The notes under the pieces are model-generated. The model was not told where the DNA came from and did not search any database. It saw nothing but the letters and a program-made list of their open reading frames with translations. The translations under genes and the position numbers were made by a program. A stretch of DNA of 64,000 nucleotides from Allomuricauda sp. GTDB lineage: Bacteria; Bacteroidota; Bacteroidia; Flavobacteriales; Flavobacteriaceae. The stretch is from contig NZ_JANQLX010000003.1 in the NCBI RefSeq assembly GCF_028280385.1, positions 248,001 to 312,000 of the forward strand, in the 5' to 3' direction. Shown here in pieces: positions 51,201 through 61,200 of the stretch. Positions within the stretch are counted from its first letter, which is position 1. Each line of letters opens with the position of its first letter.

Positions 51201-52838
51201 ATAACCGAGTAACGGGTCATAGCTGGTAGCATTCACTATTTCCAATGGTTTCCCGTCATTGAATTCACCATCGCCATCTTTTTCAATGATGAGTTGCAAA
51301 CAATCACCTGCATCTTTTAAATTGGAACCACTCACATCAATTCGAAGACTAACCCCAGAGATCGGAGGAACCGTAACCGATTGACTTGATTGAACCCTCC
51401 ATTCCCTTGCCATCCTAGATTGAATTCCTGTAGGAACGTCTATATTAGTGCCATCCAAGCTGGCATTATCATGGGCCATGAGCAGGTAGTTGTGTTTGAA
51501 CGAAGAATTTGAAGGACTAAATGATGGTCTCGATTGATCTAGATTATCTTTGTCAAAAACATTGTTCGTGGAGATTGTTACAATGTCTCCTGTAGAAATA
51601 CGTTGGTGTATACTATAATATAATTTAAAATCTAAATCTCCGTTAAGGCCGGTATCATGATCGTCCTTATCATAGTTAAAAATTCTTTCTTTGGCCAGGC
51701 CGTGAATATTAAACCTATAAGAAGGATTGGCCTTCCAAACAACAGTACTATCCATAGCGTAGTAATCCGAATTACCATTGTTTAAAGTTATTCCATACTT
51801 GATCGCCAAATAAGATTCAATCTGTTTTTGTGACAAACTGGACAGAACTTTGTCCACTAATATGATTTCCGCTATATCCGCATTGAGATTTTTGTCCTCG
51901 TGGTCGCCATTAAAGTGCTTTCCTATTGTCTTATAGAAAAATAATCTGTTGGAGGATTTTAGGGTTGTTCGTAGTAGATTGATATCCGGTTCACCATTTA
52001 TATATGTTTTTAATACTTCTTCATCTTCTACCTTATCAGGTAACCGGGTAATTGTTGCAATGGTAGGGCCATTGATTACTTTTGTTCCTGTATACAATTC
52101 TCCCCCGGAATCATTATGCCAAGTTCTACTTATTGCCAAATGATTGTTCTTATCAACCCCAATAGACATGTTGGTGCGCCATTGATTCTCGATAGATGAT
52201 TCGTGATGTACGTCCACATCTCCCCCCAATAATGGGGGAATGGTCTCTGGAGTGTCTCCGGCACCTTGAATGTTATTAAAAACGATAAATGCAGAAATAG
52301 AGTCAAGATTAACAGATTTAAAATACAGCCCTTCACCATTTCCACTTGCATCAAAATTGATGACGGGATTGTGGTTTAGATTATCAACACTATTTCTTCT
52401 AAATGTAGGTCTGCCGGGTACTGTGCCACTTGGGGAAAGATGACTTGAATATCCAAAAGAGTATTCATAACCATTAGGATACGGAGAGGGCCATTGGGTA
52501 TTGTCGGATTGAAATGGAACCCCGTCTTGTTCAATGTAATGTACCACATCCCACCATTTATCCACTTTTGTTCCATCTCCGCCTGGTACGCCAAATGTGC
52601 CCGGCACACCAGGGTCAGGAAGATATAGGTAATATGGACTTGGATCTGCATTTACAGCTTTGTCTGCTCTTAGCCAAGTGTCCGTAAAGGTGGGTAATTG
52701 TCCATGTACACTTAGGTTGGTGCCGAGAAATGAGCATACCAGCATGAATAACTGAACCCAAGAAATTATGCTTTTTTCCTGGCTTTTTGTAAAAAATTTG
52801 GCATATGGCAATGCGTTGGAATGTAGAAACAGTATCAT
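48246..52838 (-). CDS. T9SS type B surface protein with PKD-like and HYR-like repeats
   Basis: 1530 residues. An N-terminal signal peptide (WVQLFMLVCSFLGTNLSVHGQ) is followed by a lectin/LamG-like region (PTFTDTWLRADKAVN, AFIVFNN, LNADIAEIILVDKVLSSLSQKQIESYLAIKYGITL, about 50-560). Then come HYR-like repeats (VVNADDNCALTTVDP), PKD-type AGADEEICG repeats, a 71-residue unit present twice (SLTICGGDLVTAPQL), more HYR-like units, and a T9SS type B sorting domain (IPPVFTPNGDGYKDTW, about 1426-1530). Residues of about 725-1150 are encoded by unusually GC-rich DNA. It precedes its SprF partner with a TAATG junction, and LytTR-type repeats lie about 95 bases upstream. Confidence 0.92.
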   Translation of the reverse strand: MILFLHSNALPYAKFFTKSQEKSIISWVQLFMLVCSFLGTNLSVHGQLPTFTDTWLRADKAVNADPSPYYLYLPDPGVPGTFGVPGGDGTKVDKWWDVVHYIEQDGVPFQSDNTQWPSPYPNGYEYSFGYSSHLSPSGTVPGRPTFRRNSVDNLNHNPVINFDASGNGEGLYFKSVNLDSISAFIVFNNIQGAGDTPETIPPLLGGDVDVHHESSIENQWRTNMSIGVDKNNHLAISRTWHNDSGGELYTGTKVINGPTIATITRLPDKVEDEEVLKTYINGEPDINLLRTTLKSSNRLFFYKTIGKHFNGDHEDKNLNADIAEIILVDKVLSSLSQKQIESYLAIKYGITLNNGNSDYYAMDSTVVWKANPSYRFNIHGLAKERIFNYDKDDHDTGLNGDLDFKLYYSIHQRISTGDIVTISTNNVFDKDNLDQSRPSFSPSNSSFKHNYLLMAHDNASLDGTNIDVPTGIQSRMAREWRVQSSQSVTVPPISGVSLRIDVSGSNLKDAGDCLQLIIEKDGDGEFNDGKPLEIVNATSYDPLLGYVYFDDVDFAGVNVFTLGYGDLIPPTGNLTNISLEVCDVIPPPSIAEVVNADDNCALTTVDPIVFVNDSPLVGSNPGTMTRTYRITDAAGNTLDLQQTINVYTTPNLDPIANVNACGSYELLFINGFNLSGNQAYYDGPNGTGNKYLQGESISTSGTYYVYDQTGISPLCTDQHFFDITITPAPVADAGADEEICGALPYTVAGASAGGFDTVVWTHNGGGSFTDPTVLNAEYNPVPADIGNVVTLTLTAASTGTCPSAVDAMDLTIDQQPVADAGADIEQCDHGDFTMAANSPSAGTGTWTHVSGGAVTIQTPTDPTTNVTGLAAGQSAILRWTITNGNCTDSFDEVTITNNDQPDAGTNGSLTICGGDLVTAPQLLAELGGAPDGGGTWSPALAGAGVYTYTVAATAPCTTDATAQVTVSEQPQPEAGTDGSLTICGGDLVTAPQLFAELGGAPDGSGTWSPALAGAGVYTYTVAGAPPCGDASASVTVTIDDTPPSALPISPVTVQCTADVPAPDISIVTASDDCGPPLVTHILDVSDAGNNPEVITRTYGVEDTAGNSINVQQIITVNDTTDPTASDPAPIIVTSPEEVPTPDISVVTDAADNCSIPIVAHHLDEQLENTINRYYSITDASGNIHMVKQVISFLCFTVSYSQSNESCKDAQDGYIQFTVENGAPPYSVQVNSGVPLSFPNNSFSLDGLPAGTYEISIVDASGCVQEEIITIAPGTNLEASVTEQYDCTLATYSISIHLEDTGVGNDVLYGINTTDTTNLQSSSEFGAIPPGDHFLYLLHSDGCENIVEFSLDSVATIELEITQTGINQISATAVGGEAPYTFYSENEPGSSQNTFSISETGIYKVSVRDVNGCETSATIFIEPLKIHIPPVFTPNGDGYKDTWQITIEGHPELEFATWIFDRYGRPLHQLLQSGNGLQDQGWDGTYNGKELPSGDYWYRAEIINPGKLNEQGQGIYIPNENSWIGNFTLYR
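49390..50665 (-). other. GC-rich block inside the T9SS type B gene
   Basis: By hand count, 60-base lines at 49741, 49981 and 50221 have 65, 67 and 63 percent G+C. Lines just outside (49321 and 51001) have about 35 and 32 percent. The edges are sharp, near 50665 and about 49390. The reading frame is continuous. It encodes the PKD/HYR repeat region only. Confidence 0.8.
49774..50145 (-). repeat. Tandem 213-bp repeat (two copies)
   Basis: Blocks 49774-49932 and 49987-50145 are almost identical over about 159 bases and start 213 bases (71 codons) apart. They encode the twice-occurring unit SLTICGGDLVTAPQL.AELGG with GTWSPALAGAGVYTYTVA. The near identity at DNA level suggests a recent duplication. 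Confidence 0.85.
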
Positions 52839-52930
52839 AGGCTAGTAGGTTTAACCGACACTTTCCATTGAAAGATTGGGACATGAATGCACCATAAAAG
52901 AAAATATTTCCATTTAATGCTTGGAGGCGG

Positions 52931-52964
52931 AATTAACCGATGGTGCTTCCCAATTGACGAATGA
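52931..52964 (-). promoter_or_regulatory. LytTR-type box pair upstream of the T9SS type B gene
   Basis: AATTAACCGATGG (52931) and AATTGACGAATGA (52952), exactly 21 bases apart, about 95-125 bases upstream of the start. Both fit the reverse complement of the LytTR half-site consensus with few deviations. A possible -7 (TATTTTCT, 52906-52899) is poor, which would suit an activated promoter. Confidence 0.65.
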
Positions 52965-53040
52965 CGCTGCTGAATCCATAAAACGACGAATGGTCCTGAA
53001 ATCTTAAAAGCGAAGTTTCTTAACTAGTTTTCAGCTAGTA

Positions 53041-53069
53041 AAAAGCCGCCAAAGAATCCTTTGGCGGCT
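53041..53069 (-). terminator. Terminator of the DUF5723/OmpA gene
   Basis: AGCCGCCAAAG-AATC-CTTTGGCGGCT, a perfect 11-pair stem. On the minus strand it is followed by TTTTTAC. It lies about 80 bases after the stop. Confidence 0.88.
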
Positions 53070-53150
53070 CAACCAATGCTGCAGTCAAGAACACACATAT
53101 TGCACCAAATCCTATATTCTCAGATTACCATATAGATGGGAGCAGCATGG

Positions 53151-55307
53151 TTATTTTATTAAATTGATCTCTACCCTTCGGTTTTGTTTTCTTCCTTCTT
53201 TGGTGGCATTGGATGCAATGGGCCTTTCTTCCCCATACCCAATGGCAGTGAGTCGCGAAGGATCAATATTGTTCTGAATCAGAAAATCACGAACTGCATT
53301 TGCCCTGGATTCTGACAAACGTTGGTTGCTTGCAGAGCTCCCTACACTATCTGTATGACCTTCCACCGTAAATTGGGCCGTTGGGTATTCGTTAAGAATT
53401 TGGATGATATCGATCATGACCGATAAAGATTCAGACTGTATGGTGGATTTACCGGTATTGAACAGGATGGTTTTGGCATAACTGTTCAACTGTTTTTGTA
53501 CTTCTTCCGTTACTTCTGGGCATCCATGATTACTCAATGTACCTGGTACTTCAGGGCAGATGTCATCGATGTCCACCAAACCATCCCCATCAGTATCTGG
53601 GCAACCTAGTTTTTCTACAGGACCTGGTTCCTCTGGACATGTGTCATCTTTATCCAATACCCCGTCTCCATCAGTGTCCTTCCAGGGACAACCATTATTT
53701 TCTTTGGGACCGGCAAGTTCTGGGCAACTGTCCTCTTTATCCTTGGTGCCATCACCATCAGTATCTGGCCATGGACAACCTTGGTTTTCAACGGGGCCTG
53801 CTTGCTGCGGGCAGGCATCGTCCTTGTCCAATACCCTATCCGCGTCCGTATCCGGCCATGGGCATCCACCATTTTCTGTGGGGCCGGCCGTATCTAGGCA
53901 ACCATCTTTTCTATCCTTGATCCCGTCCTGATCGCGATCTTTTAATTTTCCTTGATACACGGGAACTTTTAATCCGGCGTAGACATCCAAGGATCGGGTA
54001 TTTTCGCCAAGTAGCGTTGATAGAACGGAACCAGAACCTACGTATAGCGGCCCCAATCGGAGTCCCGCGCCCCATTGCGGCCCAGCTCCTTGCAAAAGTG
54101 TTACGGGGGAGTAAATGCTCAACCATGTTGTTTCCAATCTGGGTGAAAGGGTAAGCCTATTAAGGATACGGTTGGTGTTTACTTTGTTTTTAGCAGTAAG
54201 AGAAAGATCGGAGCTTAGATTTAGATATAATTTGGAATACATGTTCCAGTCCACAGTGGTGTGAAGGGCCGTTGGCAAATGGCTATCAGCGGTTGCCGAT
54301 GTGCCCCCTTCAGTATCAAAGTTTTCTTCAAGGGCCTCTTCCAAATCTTGTCCATCAAAGGCATCTATATCCACCGTTGTATTTAGGTCATAAGTAGTGC
54401 TTTCGCCATTGGAGTTGGAAATTTTCCCGATATCGGTTACGGAAAGTCCAAATTTTAGTTTGTACTTGTTAACACCTTTGTTTATGATGGTTTTACCTTG
54501 GGAATCTTTATAGGAGTACTGTGCATGATCAGGCCGCCATTCGTACACAAAACCTAGATCTGCCCCAAAACCACTTGCATTGCTGGTGTCCAGAATGTTG
54601 GATACGCTTATGTCATTATCTGTAACATCGGTACCATAAGTTAAATTACCATTGGTGGTCACCTCTCGAGTGGCAGCATTATAATCCAACGAGATATTGG
54701 TACCATTTACATAGGCATGATGTGACCCCAAAAGATATTTTAAGGTTACACCTCCTTTTATAAAATGTTGGCCGCGGTCCATTAATACCCGTGCATAGCT
54801 GGCGCCAAATTCCGCCCAAAGGTTGATGGCACCGGAAACTTCCCCTTCATCAACAAAAAAATCTTCGCTCTCATCAATACCGCCCTCACTATCCAAAGTA
54901 GAGCCATTTACGTCATCCAGATTAAAAAAGAGCCTACCCCTGGTGTATAGCGCTATACTGTTTTTCGGGTTTATGGATAGCATAAGGGCAGGTCCCAAAA
55001 TATCTACATTGGTACTGAGAAAATTATTTTCCTTGGGAGTGATTGTTGCTTCATCAAAGATGTTGTCGATATCGGTTTTAAAGGCATCCGAAAGGTCGAC
55101 ACCCATATAATTATTTCCGAAAAATGTACTTAGACCAACAAGATTTAGGTCAAATTTAGTTCTGGAATCGGCAATTTCAGCTGGATTTAGCAATATTCCA
55201 TGTACACCGCTATAATTGTCGACCAAGTAGCCTGTATAGGATTGGGAATGTGTCTTATTAAAAAAAGTCAGAATGAAGATTCCGACCAATACGATTTTAG
55301 ATTTCAT
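53151..55307 (-). CDS. DUF5723 / thrombospondin type 3 repeat / OmpA family protein
   Basis: 718 residues with a signal peptide ([18 protein letters not shown]). The N-terminal DUF5723-like barrel begins [36 protein letters not shown]. From about 480, five TSP3-type calcium repeats follow ([40 protein letters not shown] and so on), then the OmpA domain with [31 protein letters not shown]. It links the outer membrane to peptidoglycan. LytTR-type repeats lie about 90 and about 380 bases upstream. Confidence 0.9.
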   Translation of the reverse strand: MKSKIVLVGIFILTFFNKTHSQSYTGYLVDNYSGVHGILLNPAEIADSRTKFDLNLVGLSTFFGNNYMGVDLSDAFKTDIDNIFDEATITPKENNFLSTNVDILGPALMLSINPKNSIALYTRGRLFFNLDDVNGSTLDSEGGIDESEDFFVDEGEVSGAINLWAEFGASYARVLMDRGQHFIKGGVTLKYLLGSHHAYVNGTNISLDYNAATREVTTNGNLTYGTDVTDNDISVSNILDTSNASGFGADLGFVYEWRPDHAQYSYKDSQGKTIINKGVNKYKLKFGLSVTDIGKISNSNGESTTYDLNTTVDIDAFDGQDLEEALEENFDTEGGTSATADSHLPTALHTTVDWNMYSKLYLNLSSDLSLTAKNKVNTNRILNRLTLSPRLETTWLSIYSPVTLLQGAGPQWGAGLRLGPLYVGSGSVLSTLLGENTRSLDVYAGLKVPVYQGKLKDRDQDGIKDRKDGCLDTAGPTENGGCPWPDTDADRVLDKDDACPQQAGPVENQGCPWPDTDGDGTKDKEDSCPELAGPKENNGCPWKDTDGDGVLDKDDTCPEEPGPVEKLGCPDTDGDGLVDIDDICPEVPGTLSNHGCPEVTEEVQKQLNSYAKTILFNTGKSTIQSESLSVMIDIIQILNEYPTAQFTVEGHTDSVGSSASNQRLSESRANAVRDFLIQNNIDPSRLTAIGYGEERPIASNATKEGRKQNRRVEINLIK

Positions 55308-55393
55308 TGTTTGGGGTTGTTTATTAATTGTTCGGGCAAATAGATGGCAACCCTTTGGAATTATGTCCTACCAATGAATAAACCCCTAGTTTG

Positions 55394-55427
55394 AATTGAT
55401 GGATGGTGCTTTTGGGTTAACGGTTAT
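55394..55427 (-). promoter_or_regulatory. LytTR-type box pair upstream of the DUF5723/OmpA gene
   Basis: AATTGATGGATGG (55394) and GGTTAACGGTTAT (55415), exactly 21 bases apart, about 90-120 bases upstream of the start. The -7 box at the expected distance is poor. Confidence 0.55.
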
Positions 55428-55520
55428 TAGCTGATAAACCACACATTTGGGTAGCCGAAAGTTGATGTCTGGTATTCTAAAAAAGCGTTTGGACTGGTAC
55501 CAACAAAAAATCCATTACAA

Positions 55521-55544
55521 CCAAGGAATTTTTTAATTCCTTGG
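55521..55544. repeat. Perfect inverted repeat CCAAGGAATT-TTTT-AATTCCTTGG
   Basis: A ten-base-pair stem with a four-base loop, in the gap upstream of the DUF5723/OmpA gene. On the minus strand a TTTTTT run follows ten bases after the stem. It may be a terminator for ROK-operon readthrough or for a short transcript starting near 55646. Confidence 0.5.
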
Positions 55545-55652
55545 CGCAATGGAAACCTCAACTAAACTAAACACTTTGTGACCAACAGCCTAAAGTGTAT
55601 TGCTATGAACAGTAGTCAAATCTGAGAATCAAACCAACTACTAATTACACTA

Positions 55653-55742
55653 CAAACTTAGGTATAGGAGGGCTTTGGTTGGTGCGGGAATTAACGGATG
55701 CCCGGTTTGGCTTCATGAATGCCCTGTTTCAACCAACGGATG
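55653..55742 (-). promoter_or_regulatory. LytTR-type triple box and promoter of a short transcript
   Basis: AATTAACGGATG (55689), GCTTCATGAATG (55710) and AACCAACGGATG (55731), each 21 bases apart. The minus-strand -7 box TAAGTTTG (55660-55653) lies 28 bases from the first repeat, the same distance as at the collagen-like lipoprotein promoter. No ORF of note follows for more than 340 bases until the DUF5723/OmpA gene; a hairpin lies about 100-125 bases downstream. Confidence 0.55.
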
Positions 55743-55775
55743 GGATTTAAGTAATTATCCGTCATGGGACGTATC

Positions 55776-56717
55776 TTAAAGTTCAGGAAGATTGTCCTTT
55801 ACATTTTTCCAGAAGTAGTGGTCAAAGACGCGGGTACAGCCCACAATGGCACCTTTTTCCATATGGTTGGAAATCCGGATGGGAATCGAAATACCGTTTT
55901 CATTCAAACTTGCCTGGAGCGCTTGACCAAAACAAGCGTAGGATTTGGAAATATTCCCACCCAATACCATGGCATCGGCCTTGAACTTTTCCAACCACGG
56001 AGCAAGAAAGTTTCCTAGGTCGTGGCCAAAATTTTCAAATACTTGTTTGGCCAAAGGGTCAGTTTCAAACCGGATGGCCAGTTCCTTTACGCCAGTAACG
56101 GTTATTCCGCTCAATTCATCATAGGCATTGATACATCCACGGGTTGAGAAGTAATCATCGGCCATACCATCCTTGTAGGGAATGTTCCACAAGCAACCGT
56201 TGGGCGGTACATTGCACCCATTTACCACTGGGATTCCGTTTTCTATGAATCCAGCGCCAAGGCCAGTGCCCAAAGTAATACAGAGTTGCCTTTTTATACT
56301 TTCATCCTCGGCAAGCCAGGCCTCTCCAACAGCAAAGGAGGTGGCATCATTTAAAAAACGAATGGGCAAGGTATCCGATGATATCAACAAGGGAGCAAGG
56401 ATTTGGTCCACCTTTACTTCATTCAGGGCGCCGTATTTAAATCCTTCAGGGTACATGGCAATGCCCTTTTTATAGTTAAAAGGTCCGGGAATGGCAAATC
56501 CAATGCCTTCAAGGGATAAATCGTGGGAGGCACTTAAGGTTTTGTTGAGGGTGTTGGCCCAGGTCTCCATGATCACATCAAAGGGTTCCAGATTGGCCAC
56601 ATGGCTTGTGGCGTAGGTTTCCTTAAGGATTTTCTTTTGTCTTACATCCACCACAGCGGAAGATATATGGGTTCCCCCAATATCCACACCAACAACATAT
56701 GTCCCATTTTCGGCCAT
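55776..56717 (-). CDS. ROK family sugar kinase
   Basis: About 313 residues. The ATP site VGVDIGGTHISSAVVD is followed by GIGFAIPGPFNYKKGIA, FLNDATSFAVGEAW (catalytic Asp), LGTGLGAGFIENGIP and the second phosphate loop VLGGNISKSY. The usual ROK zinc-binding cysteine cluster is not obvious; NGCNVPPNGCLWN has two Cys in a different spacing. Likely phosphorylates glucose or a related hexose. Start ATG 56717 (MAENG), two bases after the MFS stop; the track TTG is six bases upstream. Last gene of the carbohydrate locus. Confidence 0.88.
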   Translation of the reverse strand: MAENGTYVVGVDIGGTHISSAVVDVRQKKILKETYATSHVANLEPFDVIMETWANTLNKTLSASHDLSLEGIGFAIPGPFNYKKGIAMYPEGFKYGALNEVKVDQILAPLLISSDTLPIRFLNDATSFAVGEAWLAEDESIKRQLCITLGTGLGAGFIENGIPVVNGCNVPPNGCLWNIPYKDGMADDYFSTRGCINAYDELSGITVTGVKELAIRFETDPLAKQVFENFGHDLGNFLAPWLEKFKADAMVLGGNISKSYACFGQALQASLNENGISIPIRISNHMEKGAIVGCTRVFDHYFWKNVKDNLPEL

Positions 56718-56719
56718 GA

Positions 56720-58159
56720 TCAAGCTTTTAAGGGTTTTACCTGATATCCCTTCAATCCATAGAAAATAAGATAGGCATAGCAGAATACGGGAACAATAAA
56801 CGATAGTTGGATTCCAATTTCATCGGCAACAGCACCTTGAAGAATGGGAACCAATGCCCCGCCAACGATCATCATAACCAAAAGGGAGGAGGCTTGACTG
56901 GTGTATTTGCCCAAGTCCTTGATGGCGAGGGTGAAAATATTGGACCATAAAATGGAATTAAAGGCCCCAATGGCAATGGCGCTCCAAAAGGCAACGGCCC
57001 CACTGGTGCTGATCATTACCGCCAGCAATACAATTACAATGGTGGCAAACAAGGTAAGCACCCTGTTCGGCTTAGAACCCCCCAAGAGGAAGGCCAAATA
57101 GTTGATGATCAAGAAAAAGATAAAGAACTGGATCTCGGCGAAAGGAATGAGTTCCAAAGAAAACACCCCATCGTTGTTCTTTACTCCGGTTATAAAATAG
57201 ATGACCATAAAAGAAAGTATGGAAAGGCCTGCCATGGACAAATATTTTTTGACCTTATCCGTCATACTTCCCATGGCAATTGAGCCTAGAAACCGGCCGA
57301 TCATGGCACCACCCCAGTAATAGGACAGAAATACACCTCCCTGGGATTCATCCATTCCGGCAATGCTCTCCAATTTAAAGAAGTTGATCAAAAAGCTTCC
57401 AATGGTCACTTCGCCACCCACATAAACAAAAATGGCGATCATGCCCAGGACCACGTGCCTAAATTTTAGTACATACAATCCCTTTTCCAAGGTTTCGGTG
57501 TTTTTAAAGGAAGGCAGGTTGATGAATTTGATCACCACAGCCAATAAAAAGAACAGTCCGCCATAAATCAAATATGGAATTTTAAGGGAATCCACAGTAA
57601 TCTCACCATTGGAGAACACCTTGTACAAAAGAATGGCGCCCACCAGCGGGGCCAAGGTTGCTCCGAAGGAATTAAATCCCTGGGCCAAATTGAGCCGACT
57701 CGATGCCGTCTCTTGTTTTCCTAATATAGCGGCATACGGATTGGCGGCAATCTGCAAGATCGTCACACCCGAAGCCAACACAAACAAGGCACTGAGAAAA
57801 ATACCATAACGTTGGAAAATGGTGGCGGGATAAAACAGACAACAACCCAATCCACAGAGCAGTAGCCCGATAATGATCCCATTCTTATATCCAATCCTGG
57901 AAATGGGATCTCCTTTGCTCACCGAAACAATAAAGTACAACAGGGATATGATAAAAAATGCGCCAAAAAAGGCAAATTGAATCAGGGCCGCCTGAAAATA
58001 ACTTAGCTCAAAGACCTCCTTCAGGTGGGGAATGAGCACATCGTTCATGACCGTAATAAACCCCCACATAAAAAACAGGAAGGTTATGGTCAAAAAAGGT
58101 TTCCTGTAATTGGTGGTAGCCGATGCTACAGTAGGAGGGGAGTTGGGTATAGTCGCCAT
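56720..58159 (-). CDS. Sugar MFS transporter (FucP/GluP family)
   Basis: 479 residues with about twelve membrane helices. FucP-type signatures include FFMWGFITVMNDVLIPHLKEVFELSYFQAALIQFAFFGAFF, ILQIAANPYAAILGKQETASSRLNLAQGFNSFGATLAPLVGA, and late SLLVMMIVGGALVPILQGAVAD. It is a proton-coupled importer of fucose, glucose or galactose in the inner membrane. It lies between the large FG-GAP lipoprotein and the ROK kinase gene, so imported sugar would be phosphorylated by the kinase. Confidence 0.92.
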   Translation of the reverse strand: MATIPNSPPTVASATTNYRKPFLTITFLFFMWGFITVMNDVLIPHLKEVFELSYFQAALIQFAFFGAFFIISLLYFIVSVSKGDPISRIGYKNGIIIGLLLCGLGCCLFYPATIFQRYGIFLSALFVLASGVTILQIAANPYAAILGKQETASSRLNLAQGFNSFGATLAPLVGAILLYKVFSNGEITVDSLKIPYLIYGGLFFLLAVVIKFINLPSFKNTETLEKGLYVLKFRHVVLGMIAIFVYVGGEVTIGSFLINFFKLESIAGMDESQGGVFLSYYWGGAMIGRFLGSIAMGSMTDKVKKYLSMAGLSILSFMVIYFITGVKNNDGVFSLELIPFAEIQFFIFFLIINYLAFLLGGSKPNRVLTLFATIVIVLLAVMISTSGAVAFWSAIAIGAFNSILWSNIFTLAIKDLGKYTSQASSLLVMMIVGGALVPILQGAVADEIGIQLSFIVPVFCYAYLIFYGLKGYQVKPLKA

Positions 58160-58202
58160 CAGGGTCGGGTTAGTTGTTTATTGGTTAAATTGTTGGTTGT
58201 TC

Positions 58203-61200
58203 TTAAGGTGTTGGATTGGACGTGATTTCCAAAAAATCCAAGGGTTCGTTATTGTTGCCCACAACAATATGGGTCTTGTCCTTTATCTGGATATAACTCA
58301 TGTTCTTAACATCCCTGGAAAGGAATAATCCGGATTCATCCGCATTGATAGCCGCAAATTGGGCGTTTCCTTTATTTTTCAATAGCATGCCATAGCCTGC
58401 ATCATTTCTTGGGGTCTCAATCTCAGAGGCAAAAAGATTACCAGCAATGATCAGATCTTCCAGTCCATCTTGGTCCATATCTTGGAACAAAATGGCATTG
58501 ATGGATGAGATCTGCGCAATTTCAGGGAATGCTACAAATTCAAAATTCCCCCCGCCGTTGTTTTTCAGTACACCACTTTTAAAGTTATAGGCGGTTAAAT
58601 GGAGGGCTTCTGATAGGTTGTCTTGCCCATAAATATCCTTTACCGTGGATTTTCCGAACACATCGTAGGTCGGGGTAATCTTTTTAATGGAAGGCATTTG
58701 TTGGGAAGAGCATTCCCTCCCACGAACGGGATAAAGGTCTCCAAAATTGTAGTACCCCAATACGAGGTCCCTTTTGCCATTCCCGTCAAAATCGTGATAA
58801 AAGACTTCAAAGGGTTCTTCGTGGTTGGCCTTGTATTTATAATTCTGGCCCAAATTGCCCAGAACATAGTCCTCATCGCCGTCATGGTCTATATCCATGG
58901 CATTAATAGCATAGTACCATCCGGAAAGCCCTTCAACCGAAGGAAGGTTTCCATTCCCAAAAATCCCGTTTCTATTTTCGAGAAAAGTGGGTTGCATCCA
59001 TTCTCCCACCACGCAGAGGTCCAAATCATTGTCTTGGTCAAAATCGGTCCATACCGCATCGGTGACCAAACCTATGGAGCTTAGGGATGGGGCCATCGTT
59101 TCCGTTATGTCCACAAAGGTTCCCTTTTCGTTTTTGAGCAAATAACTGCTGGCCGGTGCCGGATAGTCATGGGGAATAAACCTACCTCCAACGAATAGGT
59201 CCTTATAGCCATCTTGGTCAAAGTCCGCTATTTTGATTTTTGAAGTACTGGCGTGTATTTGTGGCAACAGGTCTTTTCTTAGTCTGAATGTACCGTTCCG
59301 GTTTTCATATAATCTATCAGCGTAATTTGCGGAGCCCTGTTCAAACTCATTGCCGCCAGATGCCACGATAAGGTCCTGGTCCCCATCATTGTCAAAATCG
59401 AAAAACTGGGCATCCACATCTTCAAAGTCCACTTCATTTTCGAAGGATTGATGTAATTTAAAAGTACCATCCGCCCGTTGTACATAGACTGATGAAGCAT
59501 TGCCGGTACTTTGGCCCACAAACAAATCTTCTTTTTGGTCTCCATTGACATCGCCAACGGCAACCGCGGGCCCAAAATTGGACAATTTATGGGGTAACAA
59601 AACTTGAATGCGGTAATCATCAAAATCGTTTTCCACATGGGCTATTTCCTCTATCCCGGTGGATTTTTGAAAGAGCGCGTCGGCTTGGCCATCTGAACTT
59701 TTGTTTTGGGCAGTTGGATCATAGGTGATGGTAAGCGTGGTATTGATTTCCGGGTTGGGGATGTGCTGGGCTTCATCTTTTGACCAGTAGACGACCAAGG
59801 AATCCACCTTGAGTTTATCTCCCAATCCTATATTGATCTTTGGGGGAACGGAGGATTGATATCCCCGCACGCTATAGTTGTCATATACCTGGGAGGTGCC
59901 ATCCATATAAAGTTTGACCTTGGCACCAATTCCCATCGAATTTTTTTCTGGCCCTTTGAACTGTAGTTTCAAAAAGTTCGCATTGGGCAATACATTGGAG
60001 TTGTTTTTAAGGATGGTGGCTTTTTCATCCACGTTGTTCACCACAACATCCAAATCGCCATCGTTGTCCAAATCGGCATAGGCGGCACCGTTGGAGTAGG
60101 TGCTCTTTACATTCTTAACCCAGGTTTTGGACGTGTTTTGGAACGATAGACCTCCTAGGTTTCGGTAGAAATAGTTTTCATAGGGGCGATGCGGTGTGCT
60201 ATTGATCAAGTACATGATCTTTTCCGGATTGGAAAGTGCATCGGAATGCTCCCCGAGGTATTGTTTCATTTTGGCATCAAAATCCTTGTTCCTAAAATCC
60301 CTTTTGATCCCGTTGGTAATAAAGATGTCTTTAAGACCGTCATTGTCAAAATCGGCCATAAGCGGGGCCCAGCTCCAATCCGTATTGGAAATACCGGTCA
60401 TTTGGCCAATGTCTGAAAAGAAGGGAACACCGGCACTGTCAATATGGGAGCTATTTTTTTGAAGGGTATTGTACATGTATTGGTAGTGCTTGCCAGCGGC
60501 CACATTGTCGTTGAACTTCTGTGGATTCATGCTTGCCATACTGGTTTTCATCCCATAATTGTCCTCAGAAACCATGTCCAAGGTCATTATATCCAGATAG
60601 CCGTCATTATCAAAGTCGGCAATATCGTTGCCCATGGAGAAGTTTGACATATGGTTCATGGCCTGTTTGCCCACTTCCTTAAAGGTGCCGTCCTTTTGGT
60701 TGATGTATAAGTAGTCCGGTTCATCGTAGTCATTGGAGATATAGAGGTCGGGCCAGCCATCTTTATTAAGGTCGCCCACCCCAACTCCAAGGCCATAGGC
60801 AATGGCATTGGAATATATGCCGGCTTTTTCGGTTACGTTGACGTAGGTGCCGTCTTGGTTTTCGTAAAATCTGTCACCATAGGGAGAAATGGTGTTCACA
60901 TCTCCCAGCCCAAACGTCTGGGGGTTATGGTTCATGAGATACATGTCCAAATCGCCATCCAGGTCGTAATCTATAAAAGCTGATTGAATGGAGTTTCCGG
61001 TATCGTTGAGACCATACTGCTCGGCGGCTTCCTCAAAAATTGGAATTCCCTTGGCATTGGGGCCTTTGTTGATATAGAGTTCGTTTTGTATCAAGGCTTT
61101 TCGGGAATACGGACCTGATTTACATACGTAGATGTCCAAAAGGCCATCATTGTTGATATCCACCATATTGGCCCCTGTTGTCCAACCTTTTTGACCTTTG

